Assembly (NCBI RefSeq): GCF_019966495.1
Contig: NZ_JAIMIA010000006.1
Location: forward strand, 1-64,000
Source: Tateyamaria pelophila
GTDB taxonomy: Bacteria > Pseudomonadota > Alphaproteobacteria > Rhodobacterales > Rhodobacteraceae
DNA length: 64,000 nucleotides
Reading direction: 5' to 3'
The notes beneath the pieces were generated by a model. That model had not been told where the DNA came from and did no database searches. It was given only the letters and a program-made list of their open reading frames with translations. A program made the translations under genes and the position numbers. Below are positions 8,080-15,960 of the stretch, in pieces. Each line of letters starts with the position of its first letter. Within the stretch, counting starts at the first letter, position 1.

Positions 8080-8122
8080 TGTCAACTAAACTAGACACAT
8101 CTAGTGTGGTGAGAACATGACA
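8080..8122. promoter_or_regulatory. Tandem PpsR/CrtJ operator between crtA and crtI
   Basis: Two TGT-N12-ACA sites lie in tandem: TGTcaactaaactagACA at 8080-8097 and TGTggtgagaacatgACA at 8105-8122, 7 bp apart. This is the known recognition motif and close spacing of the redox/light-responsive repressor PpsR (CrtJ). A possible rightward sigma-70 promoter is TTGTCA 8079-8084 / TAGTGT 8102-8107 (17-bp spacer). The second site covers the crtI start codon. The pair would control both divergent operons. Confidence 0.8.
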
Positions 8123-9646
8123 CGCATTGAACATATCGAATCGACCGAAAGTGGGACAGCAAACCGGGCAATCGTGATTGGTGCCGGTCTGGGCGGTCTT
8201 GCATCAGCCATGCGCCTGGGCGCAAAGGGCTATAAAGTCACCGTCATCGACAAGCTGGATGTGCCGGGAGGGCGGGGTTCCGCCATCTGGCAGGACGGCT
8301 ATCGCTTTGACCTTGGCCCAACCATCGTGACGGTCCCGCAGTTGTACAAAGAGCTGTGGGCCGCCTGTGGCAGGGATTTTGCCAGCGATGTCGAGTTGAA
8401 GTCCCTCGACCCATTTTACGAGATCCGCTGGCCGGACGGGACCAAGTTCGTGGCCCAGCAGGACACCGACAAGATGCGCGCAGAAGTGGCCAAGATTGAG
8501 CCGCGTGACGTGGCCGGTTTCGACAAGTTCCTCAAGGACAGCGAGCGTCGGTACTGGTTCGGTTTCGAGGATCTGGGGCGCCGCTCCATGCACAAGCTGT
8601 GGGATCTGATCGAGGTCTTGCCCACTTTTGTGCGTTTACGGGCGGACCGGTCGGTTTACGCCCATGTGGCCAAGCGGTTTCGCAATGAAAAGCTGCGCAT
8701 GGCGTTTTCGTTCCATCCTTTATTCATCGGTGGGGACCCGTGCCATGTGACGTCGATGTATATTCTGGTCAGCTATCTCGAAAAGGAATTTGGCGTCCAT
8801 TATGCGATGGGCGGTGTGGCCGGTATGGCCCAGCGGATGGCCGAAGTGATCGAGGATCAGGGCGGCACATTGCTGATGCAGACCGAGGTGGACGAGATCG
8901 TCGTCCGCGATGGCAAAGTGCGCGGTGTGCGCCTGGGGTCGGGTCTTGAGCTTGGAGCCGATGTTGTCGTCAGCAACGCCGATGTGGCCCACACCTATGA
9001 CAGCCTGATGCGTTCCGCCCCCAAAAAGCGCTGGACGCCCAAGCGCCTCAAGAAGACCCGGTATTCGATGAGCCTGTTCGTCTGGTATTTCGGAACGAAG
9101 GGCACTCGGGGCGACTGGGCCGATGTGGGGCATCACACGATTCTGAATGCGCCGCGCTATACCGGCCTGCTGGACGATATCTTCATGAAGGGCAAGCTGG
9201 CGGACGACATGAGCCTTTACGTCCATCGGCCTTCCGTAACTGATCCGACCGTTGCGCCCAAAGGCGACGACACCTTCTATGTCCTGAGCCCGGTGCCCCA
9301 TCTGGGCCATGGTGGCGTAGACTGGAAAACAGAAGAAGCGGCTTACAAGGCCAAGATGCTCAAGGTTCTCGAAGACCAGCTTTTGCCCGGATTAGGGTCG
9401 AAAATTGTCAGTGAAAAGGTGTTCACCCCCGAGACGTTCCAGGATCGGTACCTGTCTAAACACGGGTCCGGTTTCTCGATCGAGCCGCGCATTTTCCAAA
9501 GCGCGTGGTTCCGACCCCATAACATCTCGGAAGAGGCAGAGGGCCTGTATCTGGCCGGGGCAGGGACCCACCCGGGCGCCGGTGTGCCGGGCGTCATCTC
9601 GACGGCCGAAGTGCTGAGCCAGCTTGTACCGGATGCCGTCAAATGA
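8117..9646 (+). CDS. crtI: Phytoene desaturase CrtI
   Basis: A 509-residue FAD-dependent desaturase converting phytoene to neurosporene/lycopene-level carotenes. The N-terminal dinucleotide-binding motif is VIGAGLGGLASAMRLGAKGY (from about residue 21), followed by the family signature PGGRGS and GPTIVTVP. The C-terminal bacterial phytoene-dehydrogenase signature GAGTHPGAGVPGV is at about 480-492. Start ATG 8117 has a GGTGAG-like Shine-Dalgarno 3-4 bp before it, and the N-terminus fits the family within a few residues. The stop overlaps the crtB start (ATGATG), so translation is coupled. Expression is probably repressed by PpsR. Confidence 0.96.
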   Translation: MTRIEHIESTESGTANRAIVIGAGLGGLASAMRLGAKGYKVTVIDKLDVPGGRGSAIWQDGYRFDLGPTIVTVPQLYKELWAACGRDFASDVELKSLDPFYEIRWPDGTKFVAQQDTDKMRAEVAKIEPRDVAGFDKFLKDSERRYWFGFEDLGRRSMHKLWDLIEVLPTFVRLRADRSVYAHVAKRFRNEKLRMAFSFHPLFIGGDPCHVTSMYILVSYLEKEFGVHYAMGGVAGMAQRMAEVIEDQGGTLLMQTEVDEIVVRDGKVRGVRLGSGLELGADVVVSNADVAHTYDSLMRSAPKKRWTPKRLKKTRYSMSLFVWYFGTKGTRGDWADVGHHTILNAPRYTGLLDDIFMKGKLADDMSLYVHRPSVTDPTVAPKGDDTFYVLSPVPHLGHGGVDWKTEEAAYKAKMLKVLEDQLLPGLGSKIVSEKVFTPETFQDRYLSKHGSGFSIEPRIFQSAWFRPHNISEEAEGLYLAGAGTHPGAGVPGVISTAEVLSQLVPDAVK

Positions 9647-10662
9647 TGGACCCGCGCGATCTTGAAGCCTGCAACGAAGCCATCCGCCACGGTTCCCTCT
9701 CTTTTCATGCGGCCTCGAAATTGCTGCCCAAACATGTGCGGGATCCAGCGCTTGCGCTTTACGCGTTTTGTCGGTTGGCCGATGACGAAGTGGACCTGAA
9801 GGCCGAAAAGGCCGACGCTGTGCTGCGGTTGCGCGATCGGCTGGACATGGTCTATGACGGTCGGCCGGAAAATGCGGCCCCTGACCGGGCGTTTGCGGCG
9901 GTGGTTGAACAGTTCGAGATGCCGCGCACGCTGCCGGATGCCCTGCTGGAAGGGCTGGCCTGGGACGCCGAAGGGCGGACCTATGCCACGCTGAGTGGTG
10001 TGCGGGATTATTCGGCGCGGGTCGCTTCGGCGGTGGGCGCGATGATGTGCGTCCTGATGGGCGTGCGCGATGCGGATGCGCTGGCGCGGGCCTGTGATCT
10101 GGGCGTGGCGATGCAGTTGACGAATATCGCCCGCGATGTGGGCGAGGATGCGCTGGAGGGGCGGCTCTATCTGCCGACCGACTGGCTGGACGAAGAAGGC
10201 ATCGATCGCGAAGCTTTCTTTGCAAACCCCTGCGCAGACAATGCTGTGCGGCGCATGGTCAAACGTTTGGTGATGGAAGCGAACCGGCTCTATTACCGGT
10301 CCGAGGCGGGCATTGCGGCCCTTCCGAAAGCGTGTCGGCCCGGGATCTATGGCGCACGATTCATTTATGCCGGGATTGCGGGACGGTTGACGGCGATGGA
10401 CTATGACAGCGTGTCGTCGCGGGCGCGGACCTCCAGGACGCAAAAGCTTGGCTGGATGGCGCAATCCCTGGCCCTGAGCGGGGTCAGCATGGTGATGCCG
10501 CAATCTGCGGTGCTCTACGCCAAACCTCTGCCGGAAGTGGCGTTTCTGGTGGACGCGGCGGCCCGGAACACCGCGCCGGATCGCAGCGACAGTCTGTTTG
10601 AAGCCCTGGCCGCGCTTGAGTTGCGGCGTCAATCTGATCGCGCCACCTTGCTAAGAGGCTAA
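9643..10662 (+). CDS. crtB: Phytoene synthase CrtB
   Basis: A 339-residue squalene/phytoene synthase family enzyme condensing two GGPP molecules to phytoene. The two Asp-rich motifs are visible: DDEVD at about residues 46-50 and RDVGEDALEGRLYLP (about 164-178). The signature LTNIARDVGEDA and YGARFIYAGIAGRL are typical. It overlaps crtI by 4 bp and is followed by tspO after 19 bp, so crtI-crtB-tspO is one operon. The substrate is made by CrtE, encoded 3 kb away. Confidence 0.95.
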   Translation: MMDPRDLEACNEAIRHGSLSFHAASKLLPKHVRDPALALYAFCRLADDEVDLKAEKADAVLRLRDRLDMVYDGRPENAAPDRAFAAVVEQFEMPRTLPDALLEGLAWDAEGRTYATLSGVRDYSARVASAVGAMMCVLMGVRDADALARACDLGVAMQLTNIARDVGEDALEGRLYLPTDWLDEEGIDREAFFANPCADNAVRRMVKRLVMEANRLYYRSEAGIAALPKACRPGIYGARFIYAGIAGRLTAMDYDSVSSRARTSRTQKLGWMAQSLALSGVSMVMPQSAVLYAKPLPEVAFLVDAAARNTAPDRSDSLFEALAALELRRQSDRATLLRG

Positions 10663-10681
10663 ATACCTCTATCTTGCAGGA

Positions 10682-11164
10682 ATGTTCTGGCTTCTTTTCT
10701 GCATATTCTTTGCCGCTTGCCTGGGGGCTGGTGTGACGGGTGGACTATTCTCGCCCGGCCCGTGGTATCGTGCGTTGTCGAAGCCGGCATGGACACCGCC
10801 GGACTGGGTGTTTCCGGTTGTCTGGATGGTGGTTTACACCTGTATGGCGGCGGCGGGGGCACGTGCTGCGATGGCCCCCGACAATGGAATGGCGATGGCG
10901 TTCTGGGCTATGCAAATCGCCTTCAACGGCCTCTGGACGCCCGTGTTTTTTGGACTTCAAAACATCCGGCTGGCCATGGGAGTAATTGTGATTCTCTGGC
11001 TGGCCGTCTTCAGCGCAATGCTGGCGCTCTGGCAGGTGGACATGATTGCCGGCCTGTTGTTCGTGCCTTATCTGGTGTGGGTCACCATTGCAGGCGCTCT
11101 AAATGCGTCTGTGTGGCGGTTGAACCGTGAAGAGGCCGCCAAAGCTCCTGTGCAAATCAGCTGA
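10682..11164 (+). CDS. tspO: TspO/MBR (CrtK) outer-membrane-type sensor protein
   Basis: A 160-residue TspO/MBR family protein with five hydrophobic helices. Typical motifs are PGPWYRALSKPAWTPPDWVF (residues about 24-43), WMVVYTCMAAAG, and a Trp-rich helix IAFNGLWTPVFFGL. In Rhodobacter, TspO binds tetrapyrroles and helps down-regulate pigment genes in response to oxygen. The position between crtB and crtC (the former crtK) is conserved in phototrophic Rhodobacterales. Its stop codon lies within the left arm of a 21-bp inverted repeat. Confidence 0.93.
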   Translation: MFWLLFCIFFAACLGAGVTGGLFSPGPWYRALSKPAWTPPDWVFPVVWMVVYTCMAAAGARAAMAPDNGMAMAFWAMQIAFNGLWTPVFFGLQNIRLAMGVIVILWLAVFSAMLALWQVDMIAGLLFVPYLVWVTIAGALNASVWRLNREEAAKAPVQIS

Positions 11165-11308
11165 TCCGCTCTTCATCTTGCAAGAAAAACTCCCCCCGGA
11201 GGGTCCCGCACGTGCAGCACGTGCGTTGCATTGGGTTGCTTGTGCGGGATGAGGGGCCAGCCCCTCATACTCCCCGGAGTTTTTTCAGCAAGATGAAGAG
11301 CGGATCAG
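11161..11308. terminator. Bidirectional terminator-like inverted repeat between tspO and crtC
   Basis: A perfect 21-bp inverted repeat (arms 11161-11181 and 11288-11308; arm contains CTCTTCATCTTGC) joins the ends of convergent tspO and crtC; both stop codons lie in the arms. Inside are further paired segments: AAAACTCC/GGAGTTTT next to the arms, a GCACGTGC direct repeat around 11208-11224, and a 9-bp stem ATGAGGGGC/GCCCCTCAT (11249-11268). The arms match the gene-end element seen at 19514 and 27165. Confidence 0.7.
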
Positions 11309-12242
11309 TCGAATGTCCATCTGGACCGTCGTGGCACACGCACGGCCAGCATGGGTTTGAGCAAGGCCGAGCGGAACCGCGTGAGATCGAGCGCTTCGTG
11401 CACGCCGGTGACCGTTTCGCCGTTCAATGTCGTCTCGACCGCGGACCGTGAATAAAATGGGGCATCCAGCATGCTTTGCACTTGCCGGGCCGGTTTGCCC
11501 GGGTCCCCGCGGGTTTCGCGTTTGACGGCCCAGAGCGAGCGTCGCATCGGGGCTTTGGGGGGCAATGGAATTGATTTCCCGGTGCCCTTTGCATCAAAGC
11601 TGAAGGCGGCGGCCAGTTCGGATCCGTCGCGCCGGGTGGCATCGTAAAAGCATGTGGCCCCGTTTGCGGTCGGGTATCGGCCCCAGGTCCAGTAGGAGAA
11701 GTCTTCTTCCAACGCGCGGGTGCCGAAATTGGCGTCAAAATATCCCTCGCCGGACCATTGCCAGCCGGGCCGGTCGATATCGACCTCGATGTGCGAGCGT
11801 GGCGCGAAGGGACGCCAGATATGCGCGCCATCGTCCGTGAGAGCCAGTTCGACGCGTGTCAGGGCGGAGGGCGTGACCCTGATCTGTCCCTTGATCCGGT
11901 TGATGAGTGGGGGCGATGACATCTCGTTGATGTCGATGATCAGTTGATCATTCTCCCACCGCATGGAGGACGGGCCCACCTCGAATTTCGTTTCGGACTG
12001 CCGCAGCGCCGATTGGCCCCGGTCCGTCATGGTGAACCTGCCGCCGGGCCCGTAGGTCGCGACGTTGATGCAGACGTGATTTTGCGGGTTCTTCCGCCCC
12101 GACCAACGGTACCAGGGGGAAAAGACCGACCCGATGAAGCCGATCACCGAGACCGCGCGCGTGCCGCAGTCGCTCAGGCCGTCGACATACCACCACGCAT
12201 AGCCGTTCGGCCCGACGGCGACGTCGAAGTTAGGTCGCTCAC
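11305..12242 (-). CDS. crtC: Hydroxyneurosporene synthase CrtC (start uncertain)
   Basis: Carotenoid 1,2-hydratase that adds water to neurosporene/lycopene on the way to spheroidene. Family segments are clear: GYAWWYVDGLSD, IGFIGSVFSPWYRW, WSGEGYFDANFGTRALE and FSYWTWGRYP. The expected N-terminus lies 5-10 residues before GYAWWYVD, overlapping the crtD 3' end, but no ATG, GTG or TTG is in frame between 12522 and 12147. The nearest GTG of the right position (12242-12240) is one base out of frame, which suggests a 1-bp indel, a sequencing error or an unusual start. The frame itself is open far upstream, but that part is crtD read in another frame. The first in-frame GTG (12147) would delete the conserved YAWWYVD. 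The feature start given is only the likely region. Confidence 0.75.
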
Positions 12243-13715
12243 GATCGCCTCGGCCGCGTGCCGGGCGGAGAGGGTGGCCATCGGCACCCCTGCCCCCGGA
12301 TGCGTCCCGCCCCCCGCCAGATAGAGGTTCGCGATTTGCGTGCGCGCTGTCGGCCTTTGCAGGGCGGCGGTCAGCCCGTGCGGCGTTTGCCCATAGAGTG
12401 CGCCCATGCTGGCCGGGAACATCTGCCCGAATTTCTGTGCTGTCGTTATCGAAGCTGTCGTAGGTGTCGGGCTGAAATGCATCCCGTGCACCGCCATCTG
12501 CTGTGTGATCTGATGAAGCCATGGGTCGAGGTCCTCGGGGTCTGTTGTCTCTGGGGTTGCCGGCGCATTGGTGATGATCTCGAACCGTTCGAGATCTGGC
12601 GGGGCTTTGTGTTGCCCTCGATCCAGTGCGCAGATGTAAAAGCTGGGATTTTCTGGAACGCGGTCGGCCATGAGGTCGCGAAACTCATCTTCGGCGTCGC
12701 AGTTGAAAAACACGTTGTGATGCGCCAGGTCCGGTCCGTGCGGCGTGGCCGCAAAGCTCAGCACGCGGGCGGAAAAGCTGCGCTCCGCCTTGCCAGTCTG
12801 CGCGGCGACATGGGATGTACTTGCCCCGAAAGCGCCGGTGGCCAGCGCCCGGGGGTCGCCTGCATGGACAAGCACATCACAGCCCATCCGCGTGCCGTCG
12901 CTCAGATGAATGGCCGCGATCCGTCCGGAGTCTGCTTCGATCCGGTCCACATGTGCGTCTGTCTGGATATCGACCCCTTGGGCGACAAGGATCCCCTGCA
13001 GCGCCTCCGTCAGCTTGTGCATGCCGCCTTTGACCACCCAGACGCCGCCTGCTTCGGCCTGCCAGATCAGCGACAGAAGGGCGGGCGCGTGCGTCGGGCT
13101 GCCCCCGACATAGGTGGCGTAGCGCCCGAAGAGTTGCCGCAGCCTTGGATCATCGAAGGAGGATTTGAGCAGCGATTTGAGCGTCGAAAGCGGCGCCATC
13201 GCGGGAATCAGTTTCGGGTGTCTCAGGACATGTGCCGTCAGAGCGCCGAGTTTTGGGGCCGGAGCCTGCATCATGGGAGCATCGAATGCGTCAAAGAGGG
13301 CGCGCGTGCGGGCGCAGAACCTTGTGAATTGCCGCGCCGCAGTGCTGCCTGCGAAGGTGGCGATTGCCGTGGTGCTGAGCGCTTCGTCTGCATAAAGGTC
13401 GAGCGACGTGCCGTCGGGCCAGAAGTGTCGTGCCACCGTATCCTGCCGCACGAGGGTCACGTGATCGTCCAGCGCTTCGCCTGCACAGGCAAAGAGGTCG
13501 TCAAAGACATGGCGCATGGTCAGGACGGTCGGTCCAGCGTCGATGGGCCCGGCGGGGGAGGGGATGGTTCTGATCTTGCCGCCCACCTCTGCGTGCCGCT
13601 CGAGCAGCGTCACATGCAACCCGGCGGCCCGCAAACGCAGCGCGCAGGCCAGACCCGCGATACCGGCGCCTATTATTATAGCGCGGGTGGGCGTTGAGGT
13701 GTCGGATGTGCGCAT
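12174..13715 (-). CDS. crtD: Hydroxyneurosporene (methoxyneurosporene) dehydrogenase CrtD
   Basis: A 513-residue FAD-dependent desaturase of the CrtI/CrtD group that introduces the 3,4 double bond in the spheroidene pathway. The N-terminal motif IIIGAGIAGLACALRLRAAG (from about residue 12) and GGKIRT follow the expected order, and the C-terminal signature AGGGTHPGAGVPMATLSARHAAEAI is present. Start ATG 13715 (MRTSDTSTPT) places the FAD motif correctly; the longer frame to 13874 runs through the PpsR operator. The last 20 residues after AEAIVSDL look non-conserved and overlap crtC, which may relate to the crtC start problem. It is transcribed away from crtE. Confidence 0.93.
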   Translation of the reverse strand: MRTSDTSTPTRAIIIGAGIAGLACALRLRAAGLHVTLLERHAEVGGKIRTIPSPAGPIDAGPTVLTMRHVFDDLFACAGEALDDHVTLVRQDTVARHFWPDGTSLDLYADEALSTTAIATFAGSTAARQFTRFCARTRALFDAFDAPMMQAPAPKLGALTAHVLRHPKLIPAMAPLSTLKSLLKSSFDDPRLRQLFGRYATYVGGSPTHAPALLSLIWQAEAGGVWVVKGGMHKLTEALQGILVAQGVDIQTDAHVDRIEADSGRIAAIHLSDGTRMGCDVLVHAGDPRALATGAFGASTSHVAAQTGKAERSFSARVLSFAATPHGPDLAHHNVFFNCDAEDEFRDLMADRVPENPSFYICALDRGQHKAPPDLERFEIITNAPATPETTDPEDLDPWLHQITQQMAVHGMHFSPTPTTASITTAQKFGQMFPASMGALYGQTPHGLTAALQRPTARTQIANLYLAGGGTHPGAGVPMATLSARHAAEAIVSDLTSTSPSGRTAMRGGMSTA

Positions 13716-13769
13716 TGGACCCTTTCGATCACAGGCTATGTTTGCGATTGTTGACTCGCGTAGCCAATG

Positions 13770-13811
13770 TGTCCAGTATGGTTTACACTTCAGTGTCGCG
13801 CAAGCATTACA
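13770..13811. promoter_or_regulatory. Tandem PpsR/CrtJ operator between crtD and crtE
   Basis: Two TGT-N12-ACA sites: TGTccagtatggtttACA at 13770-13787 and TGTcgcgcaagcattACA at 13794-13811, 6 bp apart. A TTTACA (13782-13787) at the end of the first site could be a -35, with a weak CATTAC -10 (13805-13810, 17-bp spacer) in the second, the same geometry as at bchC. The pair sits between divergent crtD and crtE and would repress both. Confidence 0.8.
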
Positions 13812-13835
13812 CTCCACCCCGCCGAGGAGGCATTT

Positions 13836-14714
13836 ATGGGTCTGAACACACGGATCGAAGCAGCGATCGCACACGCGGTCGAAGTGGGACAGGGACGCAC
13901 AGCGACACCCCCGAAATTGGCCAAGGCCCTTGAATATGCCACCGCGCCCGGTGGCGCGCGTATCCGGCCGACGATTCTAATGTCCGTGGCGATGGCCTGC
14001 GGCGATGACCGCCCGCAGGTTTCGGATGCGGCGGCGGCGGCTCTTGAGTTGATCCACTGTGCCAGCCTCGTACATGATGATCTGCCCTGCTTTGACGATG
14101 CAGATGTGCGCCGGGGCAAGCCTTCGGTGCATCGCGCCTTTTCCGAACCTTTGGCGGTGTTGACGGGGGACAGCCTGATTGTGCTGGCCTTCGAAATTCT
14201 GGCCCGCCAGTCGGCGCAGGCCCCGGACCGTGTGGCCCAATTGATCATGACGCTGGCCCAACGCACTGGCATGCCCGGTGGGATCTGTGCGGGTCAGGGC
14301 TGGGAGAGCGAAGACGAGATTGATCTGAGCGCCTATCATCAGGCCAAAACCGGGGCCTTGTTTATTGCCGCGACCCAGATGGGCGCGGTGGCCGCGGGCC
14401 AGGAGGCTGAGCCGTGGTTTGAGCTGGGCGCGCGCATCGGCGAGGCCTTTCAGGTCGCGGATGATCTGCGCGACGCGCTTTATGACAGTGAGACCCTCGG
14501 CAAGCCCGTGGGCCAGGACGATCTGCATGGTCGGCCCAACGCGGTGACCGAACTGGGCGTCCAGGGCGCAATCAGTCGTCTCAAGGATATTCTGGGCGGG
14601 GCTATCGCCTCGATCCCATCGTGCCCGGGCGAGGCGCAACTGGCCGAAATGGTGCGCATGTACGCGGAACGCCTGACACCTGTCGTGTCGAGCCAGCGCG
14701 TCCCCGGAGAGTGA
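13836..14714 (+). CDS. crtE: Geranylgeranyl diphosphate synthase CrtE
   Basis: A 292-residue trans-isoprenyl diphosphate synthase producing GGPP, the precursor of carotenoids and of the phytyl tail. The first Asp-rich motif DDLPCFDDADVRRGKPS lies at about residues 87-103 and the second, FQVADDLRDAL, at about 205-215. Start ATG 13836 has a good GAGGAGG Shine-Dalgarno 5 bp upstream. The stop overlaps crtF's ATG (TGATG), indicating coupled translation. With dxs at 25.1 kb this gives the cluster its own isoprenoid supply. Confidence 0.95.
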   Translation: MGLNTRIEAAIAHAVEVGQGRTATPPKLAKALEYATAPGGARIRPTILMSVAMACGDDRPQVSDAAAAALELIHCASLVHDDLPCFDDADVRRGKPSVHRAFSEPLAVLTGDSLIVLAFEILARQSAQAPDRVAQLIMTLAQRTGMPGGICAGQGWESEDEIDLSAYHQAKTGALFIAATQMGAVAAGQEAEPWFELGARIGEAFQVADDLRDALYDSETLGKPVGQDDLHGRPNAVTELGVQGAISRLKDILGGAIASIPSCPGEAQLAEMVRMYAERLTPVVSSQRVPGE

Positions 14715-15829
14715 TGTCAGAGACGAGTGACATGCCGGTTTGGCGGGGCGGTTGGATCAATCGCCTTGTGGCCAAGCCCGGATTTCAAAGCTGGGCCAGC
14801 CGCTTTCCCCTGACCCGGGGCCGCGCGCGCGCGGATGGGTCTGCGCTTTTCGATATTGTTCAGGGATTTGTTCAAAGTCAGGTGCTGCTGGCGCTGGTCG
14901 AGTTGCAGGTGTTTCACCGCCTCACGGCGGGGCCGTTGTCGGCCAAGGATCTGGGCCATGCGCTGGATATTCCTGTCGACCGGATGCAGGTCGCGTTGCA
15001 GGCCGGGGCGGCGCTTGGGTTGCTCAAGCGCAAACGGGATGGGCGCTTTGCTCTGGCGCGCAAGGGGGCTGCCCTGATGGGTGTGCCCGGACTGGAGGCG
15101 ATGATTCGCCATCACCGCGCCTTTTACGATGACCTGCGGGACCCGGTGAAATTGCTGCGCGGGCCGGACGAGACCGAGCTGTCCAAGTTCTGGCCCTATG
15201 TTTTTGGCGCGGACGTGCCCGCTCCCGAAGCGGCGGTCTATTCCGATCTGATGGCCCAATCCCAAAAGCTGGTGGCGGAAGACACGTTGCGTGTCGTGTC
15301 CTTCAAGGATGTGTCACATTTATTAGACATAGGCGGTGGCACGGGCGCGTTCCTGGAAGCGGCGGGCAACGCAGCGCCGAATATGCAAATGACCCTGTTT
15401 GATTTGCCGCCCGTGGTCCCGGATGCCGAGGCGCGTTTTGCAAAGGCGGCGATGGCCGATCGGGTGACGATTGTACCCGGTTCTTTCCGCGATGATTCTT
15501 TGCCCGGCGGGGTCGATGCGATTTCCTTGGTGCGCGTTCTGTATGATCATGCCGATGACACGGTGCGTGCGCTTTTGGCCAAGATTTACGAGGCTTTGCC
15601 TGTCGGTGGGCGTCTGATCGTGTCAGAGCCGATGGGCGGTGGCGCGCGCCCGGATCGGGCGGGCGACGTTTATTTCGCCCTTTATACAATGGCGATGCAA
15701 ACCGGGCGGGCCCGGTCCGCCGGGGAGATTTCCGACCTGTTGGCAGAGGCGGGATTTGACCGGATCACGGCGCATAAATCGGCGCGTCCCTTTGTGACGC
15801 AGGTGGTCACGGCCGTGCGCTCAGAATGA
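14714..15829 (+). CDS. crtF: Hydroxyneurosporene O-methyltransferase CrtF
   Basis: A 371-residue SAM-dependent O-methyltransferase that makes the 1-methoxy group of spheroidene. An N-terminal dimerisation/winged-helix region (residues about 35-120) precedes the SAM-binding motif LLDIGGGTGAFLEAA (about 200-214) and the C-terminal motif GGRLIVSEPMGGG. It follows crtE with a 1-bp overlap. The next gene, bchC, begins about 130 bp later behind its own promoter and operator, the crtEF-bchCXYZ-puf superoperon layout. Confidence 0.94.
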   Translation: MSETSDMPVWRGGWINRLVAKPGFQSWASRFPLTRGRARADGSALFDIVQGFVQSQVLLALVELQVFHRLTAGPLSAKDLGHALDIPVDRMQVALQAGAALGLLKRKRDGRFALARKGAALMGVPGLEAMIRHHRAFYDDLRDPVKLLRGPDETELSKFWPYVFGADVPAPEAAVYSDLMAQSQKLVAEDTLRVVSFKDVSHLLDIGGGTGAFLEAAGNAAPNMQMTLFDLPPVVPDAEARFAKAAMADRVTIVPGSFRDDSLPGGVDAISLVRVLYDHADDTVRALLAKIYEALPVGGRLIVSEPMGGGARPDRAGDVYFALYTMAMQTGRARSAGEISDLLAEAGFDRITAHKSARPFVTQVVTAVRSE

Positions 15830-15842
15830 AAGTGATCCAATG

Positions 15843-15886
15843 TGTCAATTCTAATTGACACATTGCCCTGTCTAACTAATATGACA
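15843..15886. promoter_or_regulatory. Tandem PpsR/CrtJ operator of bchC
   Basis: Two TGT-N12-ACA sites 8 bp apart: 15843-15860 (TGTcaattctaattgACA, embedded in a 22-bp near-perfect palindrome 15841-15862) and 15869-15886 (TGTctaactaatatgACA). The 8-bp spacing is the one described for cooperative CrtJ/PpsR binding at Rhodobacter bchC. The sites cover the -35 and -10 elements of the promoter given separately. Confidence 0.88.
15855..15882 (+). promoter_or_regulatory. Sigma-70-type promoter of bchC
   Basis: A consensus -35 TTGACA (15855-15860) and a near-consensus -10 TAATAT (15877-15882) are separated by 16 bp. Each hexamer lies in the 3' part of one PpsR site. Transcription would start at about 15889, downstream of the ATG at 15886, which argues that bchC really starts at the TTG at 15961. 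Confidence 0.75.
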
Positions 15887-15960
15887 TGAAAGACATAAAC
15901 CGCGCTTCTGAGTCTCTGCTCGGAGATCGCGGGCCACAGCCAGCAACCCGGGAGATCGCA

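Noticed and set aside
11500-11520. GTCCCCGCGGG in crtC as a parS copy
   Set aside because: Only 11 bases of the core; the right arm is not completed, so it is not a palindrome of the same class.
11305-12522. A 405-residue version of CrtC starting at ATG 12522
   Set aside because: The first 95 residues are crtD sequence read in another frame; the CrtC family starts near GYAWWYVD.
12258-13697. Rightward open frame of 479 codons
   Set aside because: Antisense to crtD, which has intact FAD-binding and C-terminal signatures.
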